Below, in pieces: positions 33,134 to 41,436 of a DNA stretch of 64,000 nt. Source of the DNA: Streptomyces sp. R21 (lineage in GTDB: Bacteria > Actinomycetota > Actinomycetes > Streptomycetales > Streptomycetaceae); assembly GCF_041051975.1 (NCBI RefSeq), contig NZ_CP163435.1, forward strand, positions 9,144,501-9,208,500, written 5' to 3'. Made by a program: the position numbers and the translations under genes. The notes under the pieces are model-generated. The model worked only from the letters and a program-made list of their open reading frames with translations. It did not search any database and had not been told where the DNA came from. How positions within the stretch are numbered: position 1 is the stretch's first letter; the number at the start of each line of letters is the position of its first letter.

Positions 33134-35203
33134 TCAGGAAGCGGTCGGCGTCCAGTCGCCGAGCCAGGCCGCGACCGTCTGGTCCATGGCCTGGGCGTCC
33201 GTGAGCTGGGGGCGGTCACTGCTCGCGGAGCCTGCTCCTGCGCCGGTGTTCTTGTACTCCGCGAAGCGGTCGTCCTTCCACGAGAAGCCGCCCATGTCCG
33301 ACCACGGGGCCGGCCTGATCGCCGCGCTGAGGCTGGAGTTGCGGACGGTGGTCTGCGGGTCGAGGGATGCGTCGCCGCCCGCGTGCCAGTTGCGGCCGAG
33401 GGAGAAGCTGGCGGCGGAGACATCGCCGTTCACCGTGGTGTTGTTGATCAGGAAGCCCTTGCGGTTCGGCTGCGTGCTCGGCGCGGTGACGAACCCGGCC
33501 GAGGAGCCGTCCCAGCGCTTCTTCAGCGTGACGACGGAGTGGTCGATCACGGCGGTGGCCCGGCCGAAGACGAAGTCGACGTTGCCGGTGACGTAGGAGT
33601 TGGTGATGTAGACCCGGCCGAGCTTGTCCGAGCCGGCGGTCTCCAGCTCCAGGGTGTCCTGGTCGCCGTTGACGATGACGCTGTCGAGGAAGACCTTGTC
33701 GGCGCCGGTGCGCAGCGCGACGGCCTGGTGGCCGGTGACGTTCTGGTTCGCGGCCTCGTCGAAGTCGTTGGAGATCGTCAGGTTGCGCGCCTGGAAGTCG
33801 TCGGCCTCGACCGCGACGGTGGCGCTGCCGGTGGTGCCGTACGTCGTGCCGTCGGGCTTCTTGGTTCCGGCCGCGTTGTTGTAGACGATCTCCGTGCTCT
33901 TACGGCTGCTTCCGGTGCCCAGGATGGTGACGTGCGGCTTGTTGGAGGGCACCTTGACCGTCTCACGGTACGTTCCGGGCTTGACCGAGATCGTGACGCG
34001 GGAGGCGTTGTTCGCGGGCACGGCGTCGACGGCGGCCTGGACGGTCTTGTACTGACCGGAGCCGTCCTGGGCCACCGTGAGCGTCGTACCGGACGCGGTG
34101 CTCGTCGTCGTGGCGGTGGTGCCGAGCGAACTGCGCGGCCCCGCCTGGGACTTGAGCAGCGCCGGCACGTCGGCCGCCTTGTCCAGGGTGTAGCTGTAGT
34201 ACGTCTTCGGGTCGAACGCCGCGCCGCTGCCGCCCTGTTCGTTGCGGCCGCTGGTGCCGGAGAAGACGTTGCCGCGCTGGACGAGGGTGGCGGCGCTGTC
34301 CCGGATGACGGGGTTGTTCATGCCCTGGAAGTAGGAGTTCTCCAGCAGCATGTTCGTCTTGCCGCGCGCGTAGTTGCCGTATGACGACGTGATGTCCGTG
34401 CCCGCGTCGTCCTGCAGGAAGTTGTTGTAGAGGTGCGCGTGCGCGACGTTGTCGGTCGACGGGTTGCGCTGCTCGGTCTCGTGGATCCAGTTGTGGTGGA
34501 TCGTGATGTCCGCGGTGGTGTTGTCGGTCCAGCCGATACCGAACGCCTTGTTCTCGTTGCTCAGCTTGTTGTACGACACCGTCAGGTAGGTGGTGTCCTT
34601 GCGGCTGTCGATCAGACCGTCGGCCATGTGCCGGATGTCGTTGTGATCGATCCACACATGGTGGGCGCCGTCCATCTGGATGCCGTCGTAGTCGTGCTCC
34701 TTGTCGTTCCAGGTGCCCATGTAGGCGTCCCGGATCGTCAGGTTGCGGATGATCACGTTGTGGATGCCCTGGCCGAGGAAGAAGCCGCCGCCGACGATGT
34801 GCCCGGACGTACCGGAGCCGATGATCGTCTTGTTCGAGGCGACCTTGATCTCCTTGCCCTTGGGGTCCATCGTGATCGCCGCGGCCACGACGATGACGTA
34901 CGGCTCCTCGGCCGTCGCGTACTTCTCGAGATCCGCGAGCGTCTTCACGGTGACGATCGCGCCGCCCCGCCCGCCGTAAGTCCCGTTCTGCCCCATCGCG
35001 TTGACCGACGCGAACCCGTCGGCGGCGGCGCTGGCCCAGGCGGGCACGGTGGCCGCGGAGGCCTTCGGCTGGGAGTCCTCCCCGAACACCCCGAACACCG
35101 TGCCGTAGGCGAGCGTGCCGGCAGCGGTCAGGGCGAGCGGCACTCCGACGATCAGTGCGGTTCTGCGCCTGCGGTGACGGGCCTTGCCACGGATCTCAGT
35201 CAT
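33134..35203 (-). CDS. Secreted bifunctional pectate lyase (PL1) - pectin methylesterase (CE8)
   Basis: Single polypeptide of 689 residues. Residues 1-45 form a signal sequence with an Arg-rich n-region (KARHRRRRTALIVGVPLAL). Domain 1 (about 50-370) is a PL1 pectate lyase: GIQMDGAHHVWIDHNDI, DGLIDSRKDTTYLTVSYN, and HHNWIHETEQRNP. A Thr/Ser linker (about 370-385) leads to a CE8 pectin methylesterase (about 385-650) with GHQAVALR, GDQDTL, the catalytic Asp motif GNVDFVFGRA, and SLGRNWH. It would de-esterify pectin and then cleave the polygalacturonate by beta-elimination. The ATG at 35203 has GGAAG upstream. Outside the cell; no surface anchor. Confidence 0.94.
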   Translation of the reverse strand: MTEIRGKARHRRRRTALIVGVPLALTAAGTLAYGTVFGVFGEDSQPKASAATVPAWASAAADGFASVNAMGQNGTYGGRGGAIVTVKTLADLEKYATAEEPYVIVVAAAITMDPKGKEIKVASNKTIIGSGTSGHIVGGGFFLGQGIHNVIIRNLTIRDAYMGTWNDKEHDYDGIQMDGAHHVWIDHNDIRHMADGLIDSRKDTTYLTVSYNKLSNENKAFGIGWTDNTTADITIHHNWIHETEQRNPSTDNVAHAHLYNNFLQDDAGTDITSSYGNYARGKTNMLLENSYFQGMNNPVIRDSAATLVQRGNVFSGTSGRNEQGGSGAAFDPKTYYSYTLDKAADVPALLKSQAGPRSSLGTTATTTSTASGTTLTVAQDGSGQYKTVQAAVDAVPANNASRVTISVKPGTYRETVKVPSNKPHVTILGTGSSRKSTEIVYNNAAGTKKPDGTTYGTTGSATVAVEADDFQARNLTISNDFDEAANQNVTGHQAVALRTGADKVFLDSVIVNGDQDTLELETAGSDKLGRVYITNSYVTGNVDFVFGRATAVIDHSVVTLKKRWDGSSAGFVTAPSTQPNRKGFLINNTTVNGDVSAASFSLGRNWHAGGDASLDPQTTVRNSSLSAAIRPAPWSDMGGFSWKDDRFAEYKNTGAGAGSASSDRPQLTDAQAMDQTVAAWLGDWTPTAS

Positions 35204-35283
35204 TGCGCTCTTCCATCTCCTCTGCGGGGGGCGGTCGTTGATCAGTCGCCACCCGCGGAGGAAAGGTTGCCGGTGCCTTCCGG

Positions 35284-35364
35284 CCGAGTGCGGTCCGCAT
35301 CGACTGCACGATCGACGGATTCGGCGCCATGCAGCTCAAGTCCAGCGTCGTCAAGAAGGCCTGA
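35284..35364 (+). pseudogene. Probable C-terminal remnant of another pectate lyase
   Basis: In the 347-base gap between the pectinase and ArsR genes, the plus strand encodes about 25 residues ending DCTIDGFGAMQLKSSVVKKA and TGA. This resembles the end of a secreted PL3-type pectate lyase, but there is no start, domain or upstream frame, so it would be a remnant. I could not verify the family by comparison. The rest of the gap contains only the ArsR operator. Confidence 0.35.
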
Positions 35365-35433
35365 CGCTAGGCCCTGCCCGCACCCTTCCCGTCGAGGCAG
35401 GCCACTTCGTCGCCACCCATTCTCGGAATGCTT

Positions 35434-35453
35434 AATTGCAAAATTTCGCAATT
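35434..35453. promoter_or_regulatory. ArsR-type operator upstream of the arsR-sulP operon
   Basis: A 20-base near-perfect palindrome, AATTGCAAAATTTCGCAATT, one mismatched pair, in an AT-rich stretch about 100 bases upstream of the ArsR start. AT-rich imperfect palindromes at this position are typical of ArsR/SmtB-family operators; binding by the adjacent regulator is inferred. Confidence 0.6.
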
Positions 35454-35550
35454 GGTTAGATGCTGTCTTCGCTGTGCCCGCAGGTAGCCGCGGGCACAGC
35501 ACCACGCATCCCCTTGGGGTGGCGCGTCCGAGGTGGGAAGTCGAGGGGTC

Positions 35551-35892
35551 GTGTCGGTTCCGCTGTACCAGGCCAAGGCAGAGTTCTTCCGGATGCTCGG
35601 GCATCCCGTACGCATCCGGGTCCTGGAGCTGCTCCAGGACGGCCCGGCACCCGTGCGGGACCTGCTGGCCGCCATCGAGGTGGAGCCCTCCAGCCTGTCG
35701 CAGCAGCTCGCCGTGCTGCGCCGCTCGGGCATCGTCACCTCGAAGCGCGAGGGCTCTACGGTCGTCTACGAGCTCGCCGGCGGCGACGTCGCCGACCTCA
35801 TGCGGGCCGCCCGCAGGATCCTCACGCAGATGCTCTGCGGGCGCAACGAACTCCTGGCCGAGCTGCAAGAAGCCGAGGTCGCCGCGCGATGA
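35551..35892 (+). CDS. ArsR-family transcriptional regulator, copy 1
   Basis: Winged-helix repressor of 113 residues. The ArsR fold is clear: EFFRMLGHPVRIRVLELLQD, then PVRDLLAAIEVEPSSLSQQLAVLRRSGIV as the recognition helix, and the wing TVVYEL. It has one Cys (in LCGRNEL), so the usual metal-binding Cys pair is absent and the signal is unknown. The start is the GTG at 35551, matching the second copy at 38738-39076; the GTG at 35533 is possible. The stop overlaps the sulP start as ATGA, so they form an operon. The first 60 residues are nearly identical to copy 2, on the opposite strand. Confidence 0.9.
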   Translation: MSVPLYQAKAEFFRMLGHPVRIRVLELLQDGPAPVRDLLAAIEVEPSSLSQQLAVLRRSGIVTSKREGSTVVYELAGGDVADLMRAARRILTQMLCGRNELLAELQEAEVAAR

Positions 35893-37619
35893 CCCCGGGA
35901 TTCATCCGGGCCTGGTCCCGGATCACCGCACTGCTGCCCGCCCGCAACGACCTTGCGGAGATGCGTCGCGACCCGCGCCGCGACCTGCTCGCGGGGCTGA
36001 CCGTTGCCATCGTCGCACTGCCGCTCGCGCTCGGCTTCGGCGTCTCCTCCGGGCTGGGCGCGGAGGCGGGCCTGGCGACCGCGGTGATCGCGGGCGCGCT
36101 GGCGGCCGTCTTCGGCGGATCGAATCTTCAGGTCTCCGGGCCGACCGGTGCCATGACGGTGGTGCTGGTGCCCATCGTCGCCGCGCACGGACCCTCCGGC
36201 GTGCTGACCGTCGGGCTGATGGCGGGCGTGATGCTGGTCGCGCTGGCCGCGGCGCGGGCCGGCAAGTACATGCAGTACGTGCCCGCACCCGTGGTCGAGG
36301 GCTTCACCCTCGGCATCGCATGTGTCATCGGGCTCCAGCAGGTGCCGAACGCGCTGGGCGTCGCCAAGCCCGAGGGCGACCGTGTCCTGGTGGTCACCTG
36401 GCGGGCGCTGGAGGAGTTCGCCCGGCACCCGAACTGGACCGCCCTGGCACTCGCCGCCGCCGTGGCCGCCCTCATGCTGGCCGGCGCCCGGTTGAGGCCG
36501 ACCGTCCCCTTCTCCATCCTGGCCGTGATCGCGGCAACGATCGTGACGCAGGCGGCCGGCCTGGACGCGGCCACACCGATCGGCCAACTGCCCTCCGGCC
36601 TGCCCGCCCCCTCGCTCTCCTTCCTCGACCTCGGCGCACTGGGATCCCTGCTCGCCCCCGCCGTGGCGGTCGCCGCGCTGGCCGCGCTGGAGTCCCTGCT
36701 GTCCGCGTCCGTCGCCGACGGCATGACGGTCGGTCAGAAGCACGACCCCGACCGGGAGTTGTTCGGCCAAGGCCTCGCCAACATCACCGCGCCGCTGTTC
36801 GGCGGCGTCCCGGCCACCGGCGCGATCGCGCGCACCGCGGTCAACGTCCGCACCGGCGCGGGCTCCCGGCTCGCCGCGCTCGTCCACGCCGCGATCCTCG
36901 CGGTGATCGTCTTCGCGGCCGCGCCCCTCGTCTCCAGGATCCCGCTCGCGGCCCTCGCCGGCGTCCTGCTGGCCACCGCGATCCGCATGGTCGAGGTCGG
37001 CTCGATCAGGGCGATGACCAGAGCCACCCGCTCGGACGCGCTGATTCTCGTCCTCACCGCCGCCGCCACGCTCGCCCTCGACCTCGTCTACGCCGTGATC
37101 ATCGGCCTGGTGGTGGCCGGCGCTCTGGCCCTGCGCGCCGTCGCCAAGCAGGCCCGCTTCGACCAGGTGGAACTCGACCGCGGCGACCACAGCACCGAGG
37201 AACACGCCCTGCTCGCCGAGCACATCGTGGCGTACCGCATCGACGGCCCGCTGTTCTTCGCCGCCGCGCACCGCTTCCTGCTGGAGCTGACCGACGTCGC
37301 CGACGTCCGGGTGGTGATCCTGCGCATGTCCCGGGTGAGCACGATGGACGCCACCGGCGCCCTGGTCCTCAAGGACGCCGTGCAGAAGCTCAACCGGCGC
37401 GGCATCGTCGTCATGACCTCAGGCATCCGGCCCGGCCAGCGTCAAGTCCTGGACTCCGTGGGCGCGTTGGACCTGCTGCGCCTGGAGGGCCGCGAGTACG
37501 CCACCACTCCCGAGGCGATCCGGGGCGCCCGCGACCACCTGGAGATGGCCGGGGTCCTGCCCGCCGGGAACGTGCGCCACACCCTCCATATGCCCCCGGC
37601 CCAGGGCGCGGAGAGCTGA
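35889..37619 (+). CDS. SulP-family inorganic anion transporter with STAS domain
   Basis: Membrane transporter of 576 residues. Transport domain (about 20-430) with SulP landmarks: AGLTVAIVALPLALGFG, NLQVSGPTGAMTVVL, EGFTLGIACVIGLQQ, ESLLSASVADGMTVGQKHDPDRELFGQGLANI, and a C-terminal cytoplasmic STAS domain (about 450-560; LRMSRVSTMDATGALVLKD). Substrates of the family are sulfate, bicarbonate or other anions; which one cannot be read. Translated with ArsR copy 1 (ATGA overlap). The stop is 15 bases from that of the convergent split-barrel gene. Confidence 0.94.
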   Translation: MTPGFIRAWSRITALLPARNDLAEMRRDPRRDLLAGLTVAIVALPLALGFGVSSGLGAEAGLATAVIAGALAAVFGGSNLQVSGPTGAMTVVLVPIVAAHGPSGVLTVGLMAGVMLVALAAARAGKYMQYVPAPVVEGFTLGIACVIGLQQVPNALGVAKPEGDRVLVVTWRALEEFARHPNWTALALAAAVAALMLAGARLRPTVPFSILAVIAATIVTQAAGLDAATPIGQLPSGLPAPSLSFLDLGALGSLLAPAVAVAALAALESLLSASVADGMTVGQKHDPDRELFGQGLANITAPLFGGVPATGAIARTAVNVRTGAGSRLAALVHAAILAVIVFAAAPLVSRIPLAALAGVLLATAIRMVEVGSIRAMTRATRSDALILVLTAAATLALDLVYAVIIGLVVAGALALRAVAKQARFDQVELDRGDHSTEEHALLAEHIVAYRIDGPLFFAAAHRFLLELTDVADVRVVILRMSRVSTMDATGALVLKDAVQKLNRRGIVVMTSGIRPGQRQVLDSVGALDLLRLEGREYATTPEAIRGARDHLEMAGVLPAGNVRHTLHMPPAQGAES

Positions 37620-37634
37620 GGACCGAGCAGGCGC

Positions 37635-38051
37635 TCAGCGCTCCAGCCGGTACCCGCTCACGATGTCCGGCTGGATGCGCACCACGTGCCCCATCTCGGC
37701 GTCGACCCACGGAACGAGCATCGCCTGGTAGCGGGCCAGGTCGGCGGGGTCCGACACCCGGGTCGCGATGCCGGTGACGACCACGCTCCAGCCGGTGCGG
37801 GCGGCCGGGTCGAGCAGGTCGGCCTCGTAGGCCACCACCTCGGTGTCCAGCGTGCGCTTCAGCAGGGCCGATCCGCTGTGGGTTCGGATCACGATGGTGT
37901 CGCCGTCCATGACGTGGTTGACCGGGCGGATCGCGGGCAGCGCCCGATCGGTGAAGGCCACGCGCCCCAGCGGCGCGCTGCCCAGCAGCTTCAGCGCCTC
38001 GTAGCGGCTCAGCTCCACCAGCCGCGCGCGGGGACGCGGAGCGGCGTTCAC
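37635..38051 (-). CDS. Pyridoxamine 5'-phosphate oxidase-like split-barrel flavoprotein
   Basis: Protein of 138 residues with the split beta-barrel of FMN/F420-binding PNPOx-like proteins: LLGSAPLGRVAFTDRALPAIRPVNHV, then DTIVIRTHSGSALL and SVVVTGIATRV. The GTG at 38051 has GGAGGG at five bases; frame upstream is Arg/Pro-rich and discarded. Cofactor and substrate are not deducible. Its promoter region (to 38270) shows nothing clear. Confidence 0.85.
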   Translation of the reverse strand: MNAAPRPRARLVELSRYEALKLLGSAPLGRVAFTDRALPAIRPVNHVMDGDTIVIRTHSGSALLKRTLDTEVVAYEADLLDPAARTGWSVVVTGIATRVSDPADLARYQAMLVPWVDAEMGHVVRIQPDIVSGYRLER

Positions 38052-38270
38052 GACGCCCTCCGGGCCCGGCCCGCACGCAGGCACGCGGCGAGGCCCCGAC
38101 GGCCCACGACAGCGATCACTTTCGGCAACCCTCTCTTCGCGGACGGTCTCCGATGGCGCGCGCCGTCCCGTCCGCGTGACCCCTGCATGATCCTCCGGCA
38201 CGAGGGCGCCGCTCCAGGGGTCACATGGGTCGCAGCGTGGGCCGGTCGGCCCTATCGGAGGGGCCGGAAC

Positions 38271-38741
38271 TCACGACGGGATCCGGAAGCGGACCAGGAC
38301 GACCTTGCCGTGGTGGTCGACGGCCGGTTCCGCGCTGACGTCGCCGTCGTACTCGGCGGCCAGTTCGGTGACCGTGCGTAGCCCGGACCCGATGGACTCG
38401 GGGGTGAGGTCCGGCAGCCGGGGATCGGCGTCCGCGACCCCGATGACCAGGTGTCCGGCGCCGACCGTCAGGCCCACCTCCATCGCGGGGGTGTGCGCCG
38501 CGTGCCGCAGCACGTTCGCCACCAGCTCGCCGACCACCAGCAGCACCGCGTCGGCGAAGGCGGAGTCGGGGACCACACCGGCCGCGGGGAAGTGCTCGGT
38601 CACCGCCTCCCGGGCCCGCGCCACGGCCTGGGGGCCCACGGGAACCGACGTGATGTGCCGCTGCACCTGCGGCGCCACGTGCTCCACCGCCGCCGCGGGC
38701 TTGCCCTTGCGCCAGGGCAGGAATCGGTGCTCGCCCATCAT
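38271..38741 (-). CDS. Anti-sigma-type ATP-binding protein (RsbW/HATPase)
   Basis: GHKL-fold regulatory ATPase of 156 residues. N-box ELVANVLRHA, G1-type VADADPRLPDL, and G2-type GSGLRTVTELAAEYDG are all visible. Such proteins bind and inhibit SigB/F-type sigma factors or phosphorylate their antagonists. The ATG at 38741 overlaps the stop of ArsR copy 2 (ATGA), so it is the last gene of the three-gene unit starting at 39261. A target in the window could be the sigma factor at 29974, but that is only proximity. Confidence 0.88.
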   Translation of the reverse strand: MMGEHRFLPWRKGKPAAAVEHVAPQVQRHITSVPVGPQAVARAREAVTEHFPAAGVVPDSAFADAVLLVVGELVANVLRHAAHTPAMEVGLTVGAGHLVIGVADADPRLPDLTPESIGSGLRTVTELAAEYDGDVSAEPAVDHHGKVVLVRFRIPS

Positions 38742-39076
38742 CGCCCCGCTTCCGCGCCGCGCAGCTCGTCGAGCAGGTCCTGCCGGCCCGCCGCCAGCAC
38801 GGACAGGACGCGGCGGGCCGCCCCGAGCAGTTCCGCGACATCGCCGCCGGTCAGTTCGTACACCACCGTCGAACCGGTGCGGGTGGCGGTGACGATCCCG
38901 GAGCGGCGGAGTATGGCGAGCTGCTGCGAGAGGCTGGAGGGCTCGATCTCGATCGCGGTCAGCAGGTCCCGCACGGGCGCCGGGCCGTCCTGGAGCAGTT
39001 CGAGGACCCGGATGCGTACGGGATGCCCGAGCATCCGGAAGAACTCCGCCTTCGCCTCGTACAGCGGAACCGGCAC
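38738..39076 (-). CDS. ArsR-family transcriptional regulator, copy 2
   Basis: Winged-helix repressor of 112 residues, nearly identical to copy 1 over its first 60 residues (EFFRMLGHPVRIRVLELLQD shared) and diverging after the wing (TVVYELTGGDVAELLGAARR). It lacks Cys entirely. The GTG at 39076 is chosen because GAGGAG stands eight bases upstream and the N-terminus then matches copy 1; GTG at 39085 overlaps that site. It lies 5 bases after the small gene upstream and overlaps the anti-sigma gene downstream. The near-identical DNA on opposite strands makes the pair an inverted repeat around the SulP/PNPOx genes. Confidence 0.9.
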   Translation of the reverse strand: MPVPLYEAKAEFFRMLGHPVRIRVLELLQDGPAPVRDLLTAIEIEPSSLSQQLAILRRSGIVTATRTGSTVVYELTGGDVAELLGAARRVLSVLAAGRQDLLDELRGAEAGR

Positions 39077-39081
39077 CTCGA

Positions 39082-39261
39082 TCACTCCTCGCCCAGCTCG
39101 ATGTCGACGTCGACACCGCTGGCCCGCGCCAGCCGCACCGCGTCGTCCAGCTCGTCCTGCGCCACCGCCACCGCGTAGGCGTCGTCGGCTTCCAGCGCGG
39201 CCGCGAGACCGGCCTGCGCCTCCCGGACCCGCTCCCGCAACGCCTCGGCGAAACCGCCCAC
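39082..39261 (-). CDS. Small hypothetical protein, 59 residues
   Basis: A short acidic, helical protein: residues 3-45 form amphipathic helices (EALRERVREAQAGLAAALEADD, then AVAVAQDELDDAVRLARASG), ending VDVDIELGEE. Family unknown. The GTG at 39261 has GGAAGGAA at correct spacing, and it begins the ArsR-copy-2/anti-sigma operon; the ArsR operator palindrome lies 45 bases upstream. Confidence 0.75.
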   Translation of the reverse strand: MGGFAEALRERVREAQAGLAAALEADDAYAVAVAQDELDDAVRLARASGVDVDIELGEE

Positions 39262-39305
39262 CCGGATTCCTTCCCTGAAGGCTGCCTGCCTGGGCAACTG
39301 GCGAA

Positions 39306-39321
39306 TTGAAGAACTCTTCAA
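39306..39321. promoter_or_regulatory. ArsR-type operator of the second arsR operon
   Basis: A 16-base palindrome, TTGAAGAACTCTTCAA, one mismatched central pair, about 45 bases upstream of the small gene at 39261. Its position and AT-richness match an ArsR-family operator. Its sequence differs from the site at 35434, despite nearly identical DNA-binding residues in the two regulators. Confidence 0.6.
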
Positions 39322-39383
39322 GCGTAGTGGAGGCAGGCGGCTCGCGCCGGGGCGCGTGCTTGGGCCCGGGAAAAACGGGCGCG

Positions 39384-39899
39384 CTAGCCCGGCGGCAGCC
39401 GGCGCAGGCCGAGACCGGCGTGAATCTCCGGACCGGGAGTCAGCCGGGCCCGCGCCGCCAGGTCCTCGAAGTAGGTCATGGTGAGGGTGCCGTGCTGAGC
39501 CCGTTCGCTGTAGATGTACGGAGCGAGTGCCTGCCACATCCGCTGGACGTTGACGCTGTAGGCGCCGAGCACGAGCCGCTCGTCGACCACGCCGTGCGCG
39601 ACCAGCTTCCCGATGTCGTCGTAGAACTGGCCCACGCGCCGTATGTGTTCCCTCGGCTCGACCGGCAGATGCCGGTAACCATCGGCATGAGCGTGTTGGG
39701 CAGCCAGTTCGGACCGGATGTACTCGACGGACCTCAAGAACTCCGTGGTGCGGGTCTCCTTGAACAACTCGATGATGATCGGCAGCACATTGGAGTTGTG
39801 CGCCAGCCGCAACTGCCTGCGCGACGCGGCGACCGAGGTGGTCAGGGCGCCGATCGACACGGCGAGGGCCAGCAGGTTCAGCATCAGAGATCCATCCAC
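39384..39899 (-). CDS. DUF4760-type small membrane-anchored protein
   Basis: Protein of 171 residues with an N-terminal membrane helix (about 5-25, MLNLLALAVSIGALTTSVAA) and a helical cytoplasmic region: NVLPIIIELFKETRTTEFLRSVEYIRSELAA, then FYDDIGKLVAHGVVDERLVLGAYSVNVQRMWQAL, which resembles DUF4760. The start is GTG at 39899 or ATG at 39884; no clear ribosome site decides. Function unknown. Confidence 0.75.
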   Translation of the reverse strand: MDGSLMLNLLALAVSIGALTTSVAASRRQLRLAHNSNVLPIIIELFKETRTTEFLRSVEYIRSELAAQHAHADGYRHLPVEPREHIRRVGQFYDDIGKLVAHGVVDERLVLGAYSVNVQRMWQALAPYIYSERAQHGTLTMTYFEDLAARARLTPGPEIHAGLGLRRLPPG

Positions 39900-39928
39900 G
39901 GCACGAGGCTAAGCGCTGCTCCGTGCAT

Positions 39929-40477
39929 TTACGTCCGCATGTGCAGATGGCCGTCGCGAGGGAAGGCGGGCGGCGCCGCGGGCAGCAGGGCCGCGAAGGC
40001 GTACCCGCACTTCTGCGCGACGCGGCAGGAGGCCAAGTTGTCCACCTGGTGCAGGAGTTCGAGGCACTCCAGCCCGGCGCCGCCGAAGGTGGCGAAAGCC
40101 CAGTCCGTCACAGCCCGCAGTGCGCGGGGCGCGACGGAGCGGCCGCGTGCGTGCGCAGCGGTCCAGTAACCGACCTGGGCCGACGGGGCGTCGGGGGCGC
40201 GCCTCTTGAGCACCACATGGCCGGCCAACTCGCCGTCGTCCGCCCGGCCTTGCGCTTCCAGGACGGCGAACCCGAGATGGGTTCCCGCTTCTCGGCCCTC
40301 CCGCTGCTCCCGCACCCACCGTGCCGCGCTCGCCTCGTCGTGGACGCCGAGACTCGTCCAGCGGCGCAGCGCGGAATCCTGGTTCAGGGCCAACAGGGCG
40401 ACGGCGTCCGACGGTTGCCAGGGGCGCAGAACGAGCGGGGGAGCGTCCGGTGTCGCGTTCGCTGTCAGTCGTGTCAT
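39929..40477 (-). CDS. GNAT-family N-acetyltransferase
   Basis: RimJ/RimL-like acetyltransferase of 182 residues. N-terminal LVLRPWQPSDAVALLAL, the cofactor-binding region HARGRSVAPRALRAVTDWAF, and FHR-type ending VDNLASCRVAQKCGYAF fit the GNAT fold. The ATG at 40477 overlaps the MerR stop (ATGA), so this is the second gene of that operon. Substrate unknown; proteins of this shape acetylate N-termini, antibiotics or amines. Confidence 0.88.
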   Translation of the reverse strand: MTRLTANATPDAPPLVLRPWQPSDAVALLALNQDSALRRWTSLGVHDEASAARWVREQREGREAGTHLGFAVLEAQGRADDGELAGHVVLKRRAPDAPSAQVGYWTAAHARGRSVAPRALRAVTDWAFATFGGAGLECLELLHQVDNLASCRVAQKCGYAFAALLPAAPPAFPRDGHLHMRT

Positions 40478-41430
40478 CGGGATGCCTGTGCGCGCAGTGC
40501 CTGTGTGGTCCAGTCGAGCGCCGGTGCCAGGTCTTCCGGGGGCGGCCAGCCATTGATCCGGGCGAGGAGCGCGAAGTAGCGGTCTCTGCGGGGATCGTTG
40601 GCGGTCTCCAAGCGGGTCAGCAGGCGCTGCCGTAGCGCGGCGTCGTCCGGCATGCCGACGGTGTGCGCGCAGTGCGCGGTGAGGGCGTTGACGACCGGCG
40701 CGGCCAGCGGCGAGTCCGGGGCGATCCGGGAGGCCAGCGCGGCCTCCGCGTGATCGCGGGCGATGGCGATCAGGCCGGGGCGAGGGTGGGGCCCCGGATG
40801 CGCGTCGGCGGCCCGGTCGGCCGCGTAGTCCTCGACGAGACGTCGTACGGCGGTGCGGAAGTCCGGGTCCGCGGAGAGTTCCGCCAGTTCCACCCACGCG
40901 GCGAGCTGGTCGTCGTCGGCGCTCTCGGGCAGTTCGGGCGTCATGGTGCGCCGGACCGCGGCGAAGGCGGACCCCGGGGAGGAGCCGTCCGCACCGCCGA
41001 ACACGGCGTCGAGGAACTCGTCGATCAGGCGGCGCCGTTCGCCCTCGGACAGTGTGGCCAGCTGGTGCATGAAGTCCGTCTCCTCGGGGGTGGATCCGCG
41101 CCGGGCGGCGACCGTCAGTACGGTCCGTCGCAGCCGTAGGGCACGGATCTGTACGTCCAGTGCGGCGGCGTGCTCCGCGGCGACCTCGGCGAGCGTCAGC
41201 TTCCGGTCGACGACCTGCCGGACGGTGGGCAGACCGAGGCCGAGATCGCGCAGGGTGCGCACCAGTTTCAGGCGGGCGACGGCGTCGGCTCCGTAGCGGC
41301 GGTACCCGGCGGCCGTGCGGTCCGTCGGCGGCACGATGCCGCGATCGGAATAGAACCGGATCGCCTTGACCGACAGGCCGGTACGCCGGGCCAGTTCGCC
41401 GATCGTGCAGAGGGTGTCGCCGTCGTCCAT
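40474..41430 (-). CDS. MerR-family transcriptional regulator
   Basis: Regulator of 318 residues. N-terminal MerR helix-turn-helix and wing: TIGELARRTGLSVKAIRFYSDRGIVPPTDRTAAGYRRYGADAV, followed by a dimerisation helix (about 80-115) and a long C-terminal effector region (about 120-318) of unknown ligand. There are no Cys residues in the ligand-loop positions typical of metal sensors, so a small organic molecule is more likely. The gene is followed by the acetyltransferase (ATGA overlap), and its own promoter contains a dyad at 41445-41463. Confidence 0.92.
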   Translation of the reverse strand: MDDGDTLCTIGELARRTGLSVKAIRFYSDRGIVPPTDRTAAGYRRYGADAVARLKLVRTLRDLGLGLPTVRQVVDRKLTLAEVAAEHAAALDVQIRALRLRRTVLTVAARRGSTPEETDFMHQLATLSEGERRRLIDEFLDAVFGGADGSSPGSAFAAVRRTMTPELPESADDDQLAAWVELAELSADPDFRTAVRRLVEDYAADRAADAHPGPHPRPGLIAIARDHAEAALASRIAPDSPLAAPVVNALTAHCAHTVGMPDDAALRQRLLTRLETANDPRRDRYFALLARINGWPPPEDLAPALDWTTQALRAQASR

Positions 41431-41436
41431 GCCCCC

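Noticed and set aside
34433..37777. Plus-strand frame of 1114 codons across the pectinase and SulP genes
   Set aside because: Crosses two real genes in other frames and has an Arg/Gly-rich low-complexity composition.
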